Notes: a model not told the origin generated them from the letters alone. A DNA stretch of 51,197 nucleotides from Cryomorphaceae bacterium (GCA_949511925.1 CATEYX010000022.1:1-51197); one strand, 5' to 3'. Shown: positions 35,600 to 44,680, counted from the first letter of the stretch. Numbers and translations: made by a program.

Positions 35600-36742
35600 T
35601 CAGTTAATATCAGTAAAAAACGAATAATTCATAAATTCTTTAATTGTATTCTTAATATCATACTTCTCATCAAAAGGAAAGCTTCTTTTCTTCTTATATT
35701 CACCAAGTATTTTCTCTTTTAATGAACTTGGTGACTTTTCATCAGCTAACAAATTATTAATTTCATAATCAGGAATAAGTTCTGATATTCCTTGACATTT
35801 AATTGCAATAAAGGGAGTATTGGTAGACCAGGACTCTAAGTAAACGCAACCTAAAGCTTCATAATAAGAAGGCAATACAAATAAATCAATCTCATTATAA
35901 AAGCTATTAATCAAATTATGTGCTCTCTCTTTTTCAAAAATTACGAATTCTGATAAATTATGATCTTTCACAAATTTCTTACACAAGTCTAATTTTTTTC
36001 CTGTACCAATCAATTTTAGCTGAATATCATTTATCCCATCTAAAATTAATAATTCAATTGCTTTTATTAGAGTTATTTGATCTTTTATTTCCCAAAAGTT
36101 TGCAACACTTCCAATAGTAAAAGATCTATTTACATCACCTTTAATAGGATAAAATTTTGATGTATCCACTCCATTATACAAAACAAGTTCATCTTTTGGA
36201 GAATAAGATGGGTATTCTCTCAGTTGACTTAAAACTAGTTCTGACACTCCAATATTCAAATCTGAATGATTTAGTTGTCTGATTGTATTTCTAATTAAAT
36301 AATTCTTTTGTAATTTCATAATAAAATTACTCCTTCCATTTAATAATTGAAGTACATCAAGTCCATGATGTTGCACTATTTTTTTACAATCTAAAATATT
36401 TTGCAAGTATGATGCCGGATAAGAAACATGTGCATGAGAAATTATAATATCATTTATCTTTTTATTTTTTAAGAAGGATTTAAACCTATTTGTATTTAAT
36501 TCGTTAAAAATTCCTGGAGAAATAAACCACGGTAAATCCATTACTCTAAATATCATAATTTCAAAACCTTCAAATTTATAATCCTTTTCAACTGAAAAAG
36601 CAGAAACTAATTTAATGACTTTAATATTGAAATCACTTTGATTTCTAATTTCATTTATTTGATCAAAAATATAACTACCAACAAAAGAATTTTTAGAAGG
36701 AAAAAATGGAGTAATTACTAAGTATGTTTTTTTATTGTCCAT
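35600..36742 (-). CDS. Family 4 glycosyltransferase
   Basis: A 380-residue GT-B glycosyltransferase. The N-terminal half has VITPFFPSKNSFVGSYI (acceptor side), and a His-rich ISHAHVSYPASYLQ turn; the C-terminal half has TIGSVANFWEIKDQITLIKA and the donor-site EALGCVYLESWSTNTPFIA, the E-x7-E-like GT4 pattern. The retaining GT4 family uses nucleotide sugars. The gene overlaps the next upstream glycosyltransferase by 11 bases, so cotranslation is likely. Donor and linkage are unknown. Confidence 0.85.
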   Translation of the reverse strand: MDNKKTYLVITPFFPSKNSFVGSYIFDQINEIRNQSDFNIKVIKLVSAFSVEKDYKFEGFEIMIFRVMDLPWFISPGIFNELNTNRFKSFLKNKKINDIIISHAHVSYPASYLQNILDCKKIVQHHGLDVLQLLNGRSNFIMKLQKNYLIRNTIRQLNHSDLNIGVSELVLSQLREYPSYSPKDELVLYNGVDTSKFYPIKGDVNRSFTIGSVANFWEIKDQITLIKAIELLILDGINDIQLKLIGTGKKLDLCKKFVKDHNLSEFVIFEKERAHNLINSFYNEIDLFVLPSYYEALGCVYLESWSTNTPFIAIKCQGISELIPDYEINNLLADEKSPSSLKEKILGEYKKKRSFPFDEKYDIKNTIKEFMNYSFFTDIN

Positions 36743-37769
36743 TATGCAAATTTACAATTACTTTTTCCCAATCAATAATAATATTTTTCCAGTCAAATCT
36801 TTTAGCTAATTTAACAGCATTTTCAGATGACTTCTGAAGAGATACTGAATCATTAAGTAGCTCATTAATAATACTCTTCACCTCATTAAAATCATTTGCA
36901 ATAAAGCCATTAATTCTATGCTTCATCCATTTAGAAGCACCATAAGAATTATAAACTACTGAAGGAATTCCAGCTGAAGCAGCTTCCAAAATTACCTTAG
37001 GAAATCCCTCAGATTTTGAAGGAAGAAACATTATATCTGATTGCTGGAATATTGCATCTATTTTATCCTGTGATAACTCTCCATGAAAAACTACATTAGA
37101 ACTAGCATTTTTTTCTAAATTATCTCTCTCAGGACCATTACCAATTATATTAAAATTAATTTGAGGATAAAATTTAGCTAATAGTAAAAATTCATCTATC
37201 CTTTTCCTTTTTATTAATCCTCCTACAAAAACAATTGATCTTAAATTTTGAGCAATTTTTGAGTTAAATTGATGAACATTCACACCTAACAATAAAGGAA
37301 TATTATTGATGGATATTACTGATTGAGTTTCTTGGATTAGAAATCTAGTAATACCAAAAACTTGCTTAAAATAACTAAAATGATTTTTCATGTTATTTTC
37401 TGACCCAAATAAAGCAATTAGATTAGGTTTACTTAAATCAGTTACATTTCCTTCAATAGTAGTAAAAACTGGCTTTTTGAGTAGTTTTGCTAACTTTAAC
37501 ACCCAAAGTGGAGTATCAACATGTTTAGGAAAATACGCTACATCACTATTGAGCATTCCCCATAAAAAGCCTAAATGCTTTGAAAAACTAAAAGGCTTTA
37601 AGCATTTGAAGGTATTTGCCTCAAAACTCTCACTTCTGCCAAAATGTGTAGTTAAGGCTAATACTTCAAATTTATCTTTATCCAAATACTCTGCAACTGC
37701 TCTACAATTTAAATTCTGAGCATTGGTATAATTAATATATCCACCAAGAAATACTTTTATTTTACTCAT
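36732..37769 (-). CDS. Family 4 glycosyltransferase
   Basis: A 345-residue GT-B protein. The donor half is clear: SIVFVGGLIKRKRIDEFLLL, FNIIGNGPERDNLEK, FLPSKSEGFPKVILEAASAG with the two conserved Glu of the GT4 family. The N-terminal half is poorly conserved (VFLGGYINYTNAQNLNCRAV), with a Tyr/Asn-rich start that resembles acceptor loops in capsule enzymes. It overlaps the next gene on both sides, placing it firmly in the polysaccharide operon. The linkage made is unknown. Confidence 0.87.
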   Translation of the reverse strand: MSKIKVFLGGYINYTNAQNLNCRAVAEYLDKDKFEVLALTTHFGRSESFEANTFKCLKPFSFSKHLGFLWGMLNSDVAYFPKHVDTPLWVLKLAKLLKKPVFTTIEGNVTDLSKPNLIALFGSENNMKNHFSYFKQVFGITRFLIQETQSVISINNIPLLLGVNVHQFNSKIAQNLRSIVFVGGLIKRKRIDEFLLLAKFYPQINFNIIGNGPERDNLEKNASSNVVFHGELSQDKIDAIFQQSDIMFLPSKSEGFPKVILEAASAGIPSVVYNSYGASKWMKHRINGFIANDFNEVKSIINELLNDSVSLQKSSENAVKLAKRFDWKNIIIDWEKVIVNLHNGQ

Positions 37770-38896
37770 TTTAATAAATTTAAAAATTTTTGTTCATTAA
37801 AAGGAAAGTAAAAAGCAATTGCCCAATCTTTAATGATTTTTGATTTTTCTTGATAAAATTCAATTGAATCCAACTCGTCAATTAAAATATTAAGAGGGTA
37901 ATCAAATTCATTTTGAAAATAATTAAACTCATTTTCAGAAGCAAGTAAAATTGTAGGAATCCCTAATAAAGCAGCCTCAAAAGTGGATGTCGAATAAGTA
38001 GTAGCATGCAAACTACATAATCTTAAGCATTCATTAATGTCAACAGTGGCAATCATAACATTGGATAATTTTAATAATTCTGACAAATCAACTTCATTAT
38101 TAAACCTAGGATGGTGCTTTAGGTAAAAATTAACATCCACATGAATTGATAAAATAAACTCCCTTAATTCTTTTAATAAAATTGCATTCTCTTTTACAGT
38201 ATGATCATGTGTGAATTGTAAAGTAATAAGGATATTCTTATTAAATTCTTTATGGATAGTACTTTTATAAGATATATTACTACCAATTACTAAAGTGTGA
38301 TTTTTAAAATAATCTAATTTTTCATTTATTTCTAATATCTTTTGGTAAGATTCTCCACATAACAATAAGTTAGCATCGTTGACAACTAAATTACTTTCTG
38401 CTATACCATTTACTAAATAATTCTTTTTATTGTTGTGAATAATACCATGCTGAAGATCATACAACATCACAGAAGGGTTAATTCCCCTAAAAACACTAAG
38501 CATGCTTTGCGATAGAGTTATAAAATTTTTGAAATGAAACTGTCTAAAAAATACTTTAGCAATAGAACTGCCAATTTTCTGATCTTTTAATTGAGTATTC
38601 ATCTCAGAACTAAATAGTTTACGCAAAAGAATAACTACTAGATAAATAAAATCAAATGGAGTAGTCTTTGAATTTCTAATACTTTTAATTGTAAAATCAG
38701 GCTCTTCAAACACAACATATGAGATACTATTTCTATCACAACTTAGCAAGAGATGTTTAAAAAGCTGATTTTCTTTATTTTCTCCTCTGTTAAAATGCTG
38801 AGGATAATAAAAAACAACATCATATTTTCTTTTTATTAGTATACCTGAAAGAAAAAAAAACATTGACTTTATAATATATAGAAAATTTCTAAACAT
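37766..38896 (-). CDS. Probable GT-B transferase, candidate CMP-nonulosonate (sialyl-type) transferase
   Basis: A 376-residue protein with no named family that I can recognise. An N-terminal hydrophobic stretch (about residues 4-20) may bind the membrane. A Rossmann-like layout is visible: VVFYYPQHFNR, YDLQHGIIHNN, and later FYLKHHPRFNN and ATTYSTSTFEAALLGIPTIL. The HP motif followed by a Ser/Thr-rich motif is shared by GT-B sialyltransferases and CMP-Kdo transferases. A CMP-sugar is made by this operon, so this is the best candidate to use it. That assignment is inference; a nucleotide-hexose transferase remains possible. Confidence 0.5.
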   Translation of the reverse strand: MFRNFLYIIKSMFFFLSGILIKRKYDVVFYYPQHFNRGENKENQLFKHLLLSCDRNSISYVVFEEPDFTIKSIRNSKTTPFDFIYLVVILLRKLFSSEMNTQLKDQKIGSSIAKVFFRQFHFKNFITLSQSMLSVFRGINPSVMLYDLQHGIIHNNKKNYLVNGIAESNLVVNDANLLLCGESYQKILEINEKLDYFKNHTLVIGSNISYKSTIHKEFNKNILITLQFTHDHTVKENAILLKELREFILSIHVDVNFYLKHHPRFNNEVDLSELLKLSNVMIATVDINECLRLCSLHATTYSTSTFEAALLGIPTILLASENEFNYFQNEFDYPLNILIDELDSIEFYQEKSKIIKDWAIAFYFPFNEQKFLNLLK

Positions 38897-40294
38897 TTAT
38901 TTTAATAAATTTTGACTTTGCTTAGTATGAGAATAATTATCGCCAATATGAATAATAATATCATGAAAATAATTATCTAATTTTTCTTTATAAGATTCTC
39001 TAATTTGCTTTTTTAAAGTTTCAACTTCTTCAGATATAAGCTGCCCATTTCCTTTTTTTCTAAATCTAGGTTCGAGAATTTCTATTTTGATAACTCTAAT
39101 ATCTTTTGGGTAGACAGACATTCCCTTAATTTTTAAATCAACTTTCCAATCCTTAATATCATCAATTTTATATAAAGCCTTAATGTAAGTATTGAATTCA
39201 GGGATATCTTTATAATCTGCAGATGAATATACAGTATATTGTTCTTTAATAAATTTCTCAATTTCATCAAAATATTGAGATACAGGCGGCCATAATACAA
39301 TTTCAAAATACAATTGATTACTAATCAAAATTTGTTGTTTTCTCTGTTGGATTAAATCCAATTCCTCAGTTGAAAAATTATTACTTTTAAACCAACTTAT
39401 ACCATATGGAGAGTGATCAAGTTTATTATTAATTTTTATAGCAATGAAAGGCTCATTAAAATACAATGCACATGCTAAGCGGTGTGCTCCATCTACTATG
39501 TGCAAATCTTTATTTACTAGTATTGGATAATTACTATCAACTCCATTATTATTAAAACTTGTAATTAACTCTTTAAAAACCTTCAAAGGATTAGTGTGAG
39601 CTGACCCTCCTCTATTCTTTTGCATCTTCTCATACAGATTAATCCCTTCATTTTCATAATTCAAAAAGGAATCAATTGCCATATAGCGAACAATTATGTC
39701 ATATCGATTAAATCTATGGTCAACAACTTGTTTTGCTAGCAGGCTAGAAGTTGGTATCATTTGAAATGCATCACTATGCAAACTAGTATCATATCTAAAA
39801 TAATTTTTTAGATAATTGAGATACAAGCTAAATCTATTTTGGAGTTTTCTGAAAATATTTTTTAAAAATGATGGCTTTGGTAATTCATGCTCGATTAACT
39901 TCCAGTTCCAATTTTTATACATTTTTGCATACTCATTCAATTCAATAATATCTGATTGATCCTTAATTCTATTGTGCCATTTTTTTTTATGATAAATAAG
40001 TTCAGGAATTACAAATTTGAAACCATTGTATAAAATATATAAATCTGAGTTTTCAATCAAATTATCATCTGAAAACAAGGAAGACCATGGGTTATTTACC
40101 CTTTCAATAAATGAATGTTGAGAAAGTGAGTTTGAAGCATATTTAGAATGAATTACAATATCAATATCATTATGTTTTCGAATACCAATTAAAGATAAAG
40201 TTGTACTTCCTACTAAACAAATATCTTCTTTTGAAATTTCATTTAATTTCAGGTATTTTTCAAGAGATTTAAAATCCTTATCATCAAAATCCAT
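38897..40294 (-). CDS. Uncharacterised three-part protein with nucleotidyltransferase-like and ParB-like segments
   Basis: A 465-residue soluble protein that I cannot match to a named family. Residues about 20-130 resemble a minimal nucleotidyltransferase: LVGSTTLSLIG (Gly29-Ser30), then RKHNDIDIVIH with Asp43 and Asp45, and a later RIKDQSDIIEL. Residues about 235-290 resemble a ParB/sulfiredoxin-like fold (YPILVNKDLHIVDGAHRLAC, the box at 268-277). Residues 325-455 form a third region (FEIVLWPPVSQYFDEIEKFI, DIIIHIGDNYSH). It sits between the CMP-sugar synthetase and the GT-B gene. It may modify a sugar or phosphate; that is speculation. Confidence 0.6.
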   Translation of the reverse strand: MDFDDKDFKSLEKYLKLNEISKEDICLVGSTTLSLIGIRKHNDIDIVIHSKYASNSLSQHSFIERVNNPWSSLFSDDNLIENSDLYILYNGFKFVIPELIYHKKKWHNRIKDQSDIIELNEYAKMYKNWNWKLIEHELPKPSFLKNIFRKLQNRFSLYLNYLKNYFRYDTSLHSDAFQMIPTSSLLAKQVVDHRFNRYDIIVRYMAIDSFLNYENEGINLYEKMQKNRGGSAHTNPLKVFKELITSFNNNGVDSNYPILVNKDLHIVDGAHRLACALYFNEPFIAIKINNKLDHSPYGISWFKSNNFSTEELDLIQQRKQQILISNQLYFEIVLWPPVSQYFDEIEKFIKEQYTVYSSADYKDIPEFNTYIKALYKIDDIKDWKVDLKIKGMSVYPKDIRVIKIEILEPRFRKKGNGQLISEEVETLKKQIRESYKEKLDNYFHDIIIHIGDNYSHTKQSQNLLK

Positions 40295-41433
40295 TAGGAA
40301 AGAAACAATTCCACAAACTCTCTTACCACTCCATCACCACCATTTCTTTTTAATTGCATAATGTTTGGAATAGCTTTAATTTTATCAACTGCATTATTAG
40401 GGCAAGCGGCAATTCCTACATGAGATAAAAGACCAAAACAATTTACATCATCTCCTATATAAGCAACTTCAGCAAGAGTGATATTTTCTTTTACGCATAA
40501 ATCTTTAACTATCTGTAATTTATCCTTTGCACCATGAAAATCAAAATCCAAACCTAATTTCTTAGCTCTTCTTCTGTTTAGCTCTCTATCTTCTGTAGTT
40601 AATATCCCTACTTTTACTCCTGTTTTCTGCAAGAGCTGAAAACCCATTCCGTCATAAGTACAGAACTTTTTAAACTCATCTCCTTGTTCAGTATAGTACA
40701 TTCCTGCATCTGTAAGCACTCCATCTACATCAGATAAAAATAATTTAATATTAGAAAAATCTAACTCTTCATTTTTTAAAACAAAACGTTTCATCAATGA
40801 TTCAGCAACTATCCAATCTTCTGGCTCATCAATTTCAATATAAGTATATTCTGGCATCTCATAAATTCCGATATCTGCTGAAATTCTATTCTTCGTTGAT
40901 TTTATATCAGCAACAGAGCTGATATAAAAAGCGCCATTTTCTATTAATGTCCCTTTGTGATCTTGTCTTCTTGGTCGGTTATAAATATCATAATTTAATG
41001 CTTTTCCGTTTCTCCAAGAAAACCTTTTAGATTCACAACAAGTTAGAATAGTATCATGTTGTTTAAACAACTCTAAGCCCTCATTAAAATGAATGCTTTG
41101 CGTAAAAGGTGAAGTTGCTTGCACCAACATAAAAGTATCTTCATTGGAAATATTTGAACTATCTATATATTCCAGCATAACTGATTCAGTAGAAGATACG
41201 TCTTGAGCATTTTCCTTACTTCTATTATACACTTTTAACTTTGAAAAATTAAATGAGTTTACGATTGACTTAATTTCATTAGAATCTGTGGCAACAATAA
41301 TTTCATCTACATCTGAATTTTGTAGTTCTTGTAAATTCCAAAATATTAATGGTTTTCCACAAAAAACTTTAATGTTCTTTTGTAAAATAGACTTGCTTCC
41401 TCCTCTGGCTGGTATAAAAGCAATTATGCTCAT
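40294..41433 (-). CDS. neuA: CMP-nonulosonate (acylneuraminate) cytidylyltransferase fused to HAD phosphatase
   Basis: A 379-residue two-domain enzyme. Residues 1-220 are a CMP-sialate synthetase: FIPARGGSKSILQKN, VATDSNEI, QATSPF and RPRRQDHKGTLIENGAFYIS. Residues 228-379 are a KdsC-like HAD phosphatase with DVDGVLTD (D235/D237), ILTTED, GAKDK and GDDVNC. The order and the linking segments follow animal CMAS, where the HAD domain has lost its nucleophile; here it is intact. It probably dephosphorylates a nonulosonate 9-phosphate and then activates the sugar with CTP. It shares one base with neuB. KDN or Neu5Ac are both possible. Confidence 0.88.
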   Translation of the reverse strand: MSIIAFIPARGGSKSILQKNIKVFCGKPLIFWNLQELQNSDVDEIIVATDSNEIKSIVNSFNFSKLKVYNRSKENAQDVSSTESVMLEYIDSSNISNEDTFMLVQATSPFTQSIHFNEGLELFKQHDTILTCCESKRFSWRNGKALNYDIYNRPRRQDHKGTLIENGAFYISSVADIKSTKNRISADIGIYEMPEYTYIEIDEPEDWIVAESLMKRFVLKNEELDFSNIKLFLSDVDGVLTDAGMYYTEQGDEFKKFCTYDGMGFQLLQKTGVKVGILTTEDRELNRRRAKKLGLDFDFHGAKDKLQIVKDLCVKENITLAEVAYIGDDVNCFGLLSHVGIAACPNNAVDKIKAIPNIMQLKRNGGDGVVREFVELFLS

Positions 41434-42308
41434 TATTGTTTTCTGTATTTTAGTTTATCTCTTTGTACTTGTTCAATTGCTAAGACATCCGACTGCTTAC
41501 ATGTAAGAGCTTTATGTGTAGCCTTTAAATCTCTAGCTAATTTTCTTAATCCAGCAGGCTCTAAAGAAGCAGAATGATCTGTTCCTTTCCAAGTTCTATC
41601 TAAAGTAAAATGACGTTCCACCCAATTGGCTCCTAAAGCATAAGCAGCAATGTCTACTGCTATTCCCAAATGATGCCCTGAGAATCCAATTGTTTTTACT
41701 CTATCATTAAATTTTTCCTTTATTCTTAAAATTTCTAGCATACAAACATCCTCAAAAGGAACAGGATAAGCTGAAGTACAAGAATATAACACTAATCTTT
41801 TTGCCTGATTATTTTTTTCAAAAAATGAAACAATCTCTTCTTCTTCATCCTTTGTTGTCATCCCAAAAGAAATATGCACTTCACCTTGATAGTCATCTCT
41901 TAAAACTTTAAGCATTTCATAATGATTATTACAAGCAGAAGGTACTTTTATTAATTTAGGATTAAGAGAAGTAATCTGTTTTGCAGAAGTAGTATCCCAA
42001 ACAGAAGTAGAATAAATAATTCCTAAGCTTTCAGCATATTCTTTAAGTTCTTTATGTTGACTAACATCAAACTCTAAAAATTCTCTATGCGCACCATAAC
42101 TATCTCCATAGGAGTTTATAGGGTTAGGGTGAGGAGCATTATACTGATACTCAGTCAATAATTCTACATTATTTCTTTTTTGAAATTTAGCAACTTCAAC
42201 TCCACTTTCTGCAGCTACTTTCAATAAGTGTTTTGCTATCTCCATTTCTCCTTTATGATTGCAACCAATTTCTGCAATCACTTTTGGAGTTTCATAATAA
42301 CTTTTCAT
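41433..42308 (-). CDS. neuB: Sialic acid (9-phosphate) synthase, NeuB/NANS family without SAF domain
   Basis: A 291-residue TIM-barrel synthase. Signatures are VIAEIGCNHKGEMEIAKHLL, VAKFQKR, YPVPFEDVC, GFSGHHLGIAVDIAAYALGA and HFTLDRTWKGTDHSASLEP. The TWKG-DHSASLEP form matches animal NANS, which uses ManNAc-6-P or Man-6-P; bacterial NeuB usually reads GPDHxxSLxP. It condenses the mannose derivative with phosphoenolpyruvate. The protein stops about 50 residues short of the normal length because the C-terminal SAF (antifreeze-like) domain is absent. It abuts wzc and overlaps neuA by one base. Confidence 0.87.
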   Translation of the reverse strand: MKSYYETPKVIAEIGCNHKGEMEIAKHLLKVAAESGVEVAKFQKRNNVELLTEYQYNAPHPNPINSYGDSYGAHREFLEFDVSQHKELKEYAESLGIIYSTSVWDTTSAKQITSLNPKLIKVPSACNNHYEMLKVLRDDYQGEVHISFGMTTKDEEEEIVSFFEKNNQAKRLVLYSCTSAYPVPFEDVCMLEILRIKEKFNDRVKTIGFSGHHLGIAVDIAAYALGANWVERHFTLDRTWKGTDHSASLEPAGLRKLARDLKATHKALTCKQSDVLAIEQVQRDKLKYRKQ

Positions 42309-44678
42309 TTAATCTTTTTTTAGCTTTTCATTATCATCAAAATACTCTGAGCCTTGAGTATATCCATATTTATTTCCATAACCGTAGCCATAACCGTAGC
42401 CATAACCGTAGCCATAGCCATAACCATAAGCACCACTACCCTCTTTTACATCATTAAAAATAAGGTGTATGTCTCCTAATCTTTCTTTACCATACATGTC
42501 ATCAGCATATGACAGTAGACCTTTTCTAGAATAATTCTGTCTTGCTACATATAGGTTAATATCTGAATAATCCATTAAGGTTAATGCGTCAGCAACCAAT
42601 CCTAAAGGAGGGGTGTCTAAAACAATAATATCATAGCTTTCTTTTAAGGCCTTTATCATCTTTCCAAACTTATCACTCAATAGAGCATCAGATGGATTAT
42701 TTGGTACAGGTCCTGAAACCAAAATATCTAAATTTTCAATGTCAGATTGTACAATTACATCACTTAATGACTTATCACCAAGAATATGGTTAGAAATCCC
42801 AATTTCATTTGTAAGTCCAAAATCAACATACATCCTTGGCCTTCTTAAATCACACCCTATTACTATAGTTTTTTTACCAGATTTTGCAAATACTATAGCT
42901 AAGTTTTGAGCGATATAGGTTTTACCTTCTCCACTTATTGATGAAGTAACTAAATATACTTTCTTATTATTTTCTGGATTGAAGAAATTTAAATTAGACC
43001 GCAAAGCTCTAAACCCTTCAAAGACAGCAGATTTAGGATTTTGTTGAGATAGTAAGATATTACCACTATGATTACTACCAATTATACTTAAAATAGGAAT
43101 AGACGTAGCCTTTTCCAAATCAGCTCTATTAAGTATCTTTTCGTTTATCAACTCCTTAATTAAAAGTATAATCATAGGCAACATTAAACCAATAAGTAAT
43201 GCAATTATATAATTTTTTGTTTTATCAGGGTCAACAGGTTTTTTAGAGAAATACATAGCAGGCTCTAGCGCTTTACTATCAGAAATATTAGAAGAAGATG
43301 TTATTTTTGCTTCCGCTCTCTTTTGTAATAAGAAAATATAGATGTTTTCAGAAATAGACTGTAAACGCTCAATACTTAACAGTTCTCTTTCAACTTTTGG
43401 AATATCTCCTAATGAAGTTTCCATTTTATTAATCCTATTTTTAAAATCCTTAATAAGCAAATTATTAGTTGACTTACTTAAATTAATTGCTTTTTTAAGA
43501 TTAAGTACTAATTGCTTAACTTGACGATTATATTGTGATACTGAAGGATTATTAATTTGCCCACCATCAACTAAAACATTCTTTTTAACTTGTAATTCAA
43601 CTAATTGATTTATAATCGAGTTCAAGCCAATATCATTAACTCCAAATGAAGTAGAAACACTAATACTTTCTAAATTATCTCCATCATTAATATAATTTTC
43701 AAGATAAGTATAGTAATTACTAAGACTTTTACTTTTTGCTAACTCTGTATCTACATTAACAATATTAGCATAAATACTTTGCGCCCTTAAACTTAAATCA
43801 GTAATCTTATTATTATTCTTATATTCTTGAATATTCATTTCAATAAGTGACAATGAATCACTCATTTCCTTCAACTGACTATTTATAAAAGAAACTGTGT
43901 TATTAGATGCTATATTTTTTTCTCTTAGCTCACTATTGATATAATTTTCAGTTAATTTGTTTAAGAATTTAACTCCTTTTATTTGATCCTCTTCCAGTAT
44001 TGATATATCTATCACTGTTGAATTAACATCCTTTTGTGAAATTAAAATCTTCTTTTGATATTCAAGAGTAAGTCTTTTTAAATCCCTAAATTCAATAACC
44101 GTATTGGGCATATCAATACTATTTTCAGAATATCTACTATCTAAATCAACTATAATCATTGTCGAATAAAAATCAATCTCTTCTCCAAAATTATGATTTT
44201 CTTGTTTATTATTATCATCATAAATAATTGTATATTGATTATCATTAATATATTCAATAGTAATATTCTTTCCAATTACTTTAGTTATATCATTACATCT
44301 TATTTTAAATGGAGCAATAAAGGATTCAGACTCTTTTATAGTTCCAACAATATAGTAATTAATCTCAAAACCTAAATCAGATAATGTCGAATAAACTAAA
44401 GGATAAGATTTTAGCATTAATACCTTGTTCTCTATGCTTACATTACTACTTCCCATTGCTTTTTCATACAATAAATCGGATGCAGAACCCATTGAATTAT
44501 TTTCCTTTATGAGAATAGAGGTTTCTACCAAATATAGTTCCTTAGTATATCTATTATATAGATAAGCTAAAGCAAAAGTCAAAAACAAACTTAGAACAAA
44601 AAAGAACCAATTATTAATTATCTTGAAAACAAATTGCCTAAAATCTATTATCTCATCAAGTTGATTATTAATACTCAT
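42309..44678 (-). CDS. wzc: Polysaccharide co-polymerase and tyrosine autokinase (Wzc-like)
   Basis: A 789-residue inner-membrane protein. A Wzz domain with one membrane segment (about residues 25-50) is followed by a long coiled-coil periplasmic region, a second membrane segment (about 500-520), and a cytoplasmic BY-kinase: Walker A SSISGEGKTYIAQNLA, Walker A' GCDLRRPRMY and Walker B YDIIVLDTPPLG. The tail 747-789 has twelve tyrosines, nine in an unbroken Tyr-Gly repeat, the site of autophosphorylation in this family. Wzc controls capsule length and export with Wza, encoded just upstream. The Gly-Tyr tail comes from 12-bp tandem repeats. Confidence 0.93.
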   Translation of the reverse strand: MSINNQLDEIIDFRQFVFKIINNWFFFVLSLFLTFALAYLYNRYTKELYLVETSILIKENNSMGSASDLLYEKAMGSSNVSIENKVLMLKSYPLVYSTLSDLGFEINYYIVGTIKESESFIAPFKIRCNDITKVIGKNITIEYINDNQYTIIYDDNNKQENHNFGEEIDFYSTMIIVDLDSRYSENSIDMPNTVIEFRDLKRLTLEYQKKILISQKDVNSTVIDISILEEDQIKGVKFLNKLTENYINSELREKNIASNNTVSFINSQLKEMSDSLSLIEMNIQEYKNNNKITDLSLRAQSIYANIVNVDTELAKSKSLSNYYTYLENYINDGDNLESISVSTSFGVNDIGLNSIINQLVELQVKKNVLVDGGQINNPSVSQYNRQVKQLVLNLKKAINLSKSTNNLLIKDFKNRINKMETSLGDIPKVERELLSIERLQSISENIYIFLLQKRAEAKITSSSNISDSKALEPAMYFSKKPVDPDKTKNYIIALLIGLMLPMIILLIKELINEKILNRADLEKATSIPILSIIGSNHSGNILLSQQNPKSAVFEGFRALRSNLNFFNPENNKKVYLVTSSISGEGKTYIAQNLAIVFAKSGKKTIVIGCDLRRPRMYVDFGLTNEIGISNHILGDKSLSDVIVQSDIENLDILVSGPVPNNPSDALLSDKFGKMIKALKESYDIIVLDTPPLGLVADALTLMDYSDINLYVARQNYSRKGLLSYADDMYGKERLGDIHLIFNDVKEGSGAYGYGYGYGYGYGYGYGYGNKYGYTQGSEYFDDNEKLKKD
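42378..42425 (-). repeat. 12-bp tandem repeats encoding the Gly-Tyr tail of Wzc
   Basis: Three perfect copies of ATAACCGTAGCC (plus strand, 42378-42413) and a fourth imperfect copy (42414-42425) encode Gly-Tyr pairs. Each unit adds four residues in frame, so slippage would change the tyrosine number without breaking the gene. Confidence 0.9.
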
Positions 44679-44680
44679 AC

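Noticed and set aside
35330..35627. Two overlapping rightward frames antisense to the flippase start
   Set aside because: They lie opposite a well-supported membrane protein and have no recognisable composition or start signals.
42233..42457. Rightward reading frame with repeated His-Asn-Arg-Ser units
   Set aside because: It is the antisense of the 12-bp repeats that encode the Wzc Gly-Tyr tail; no start context or homology.
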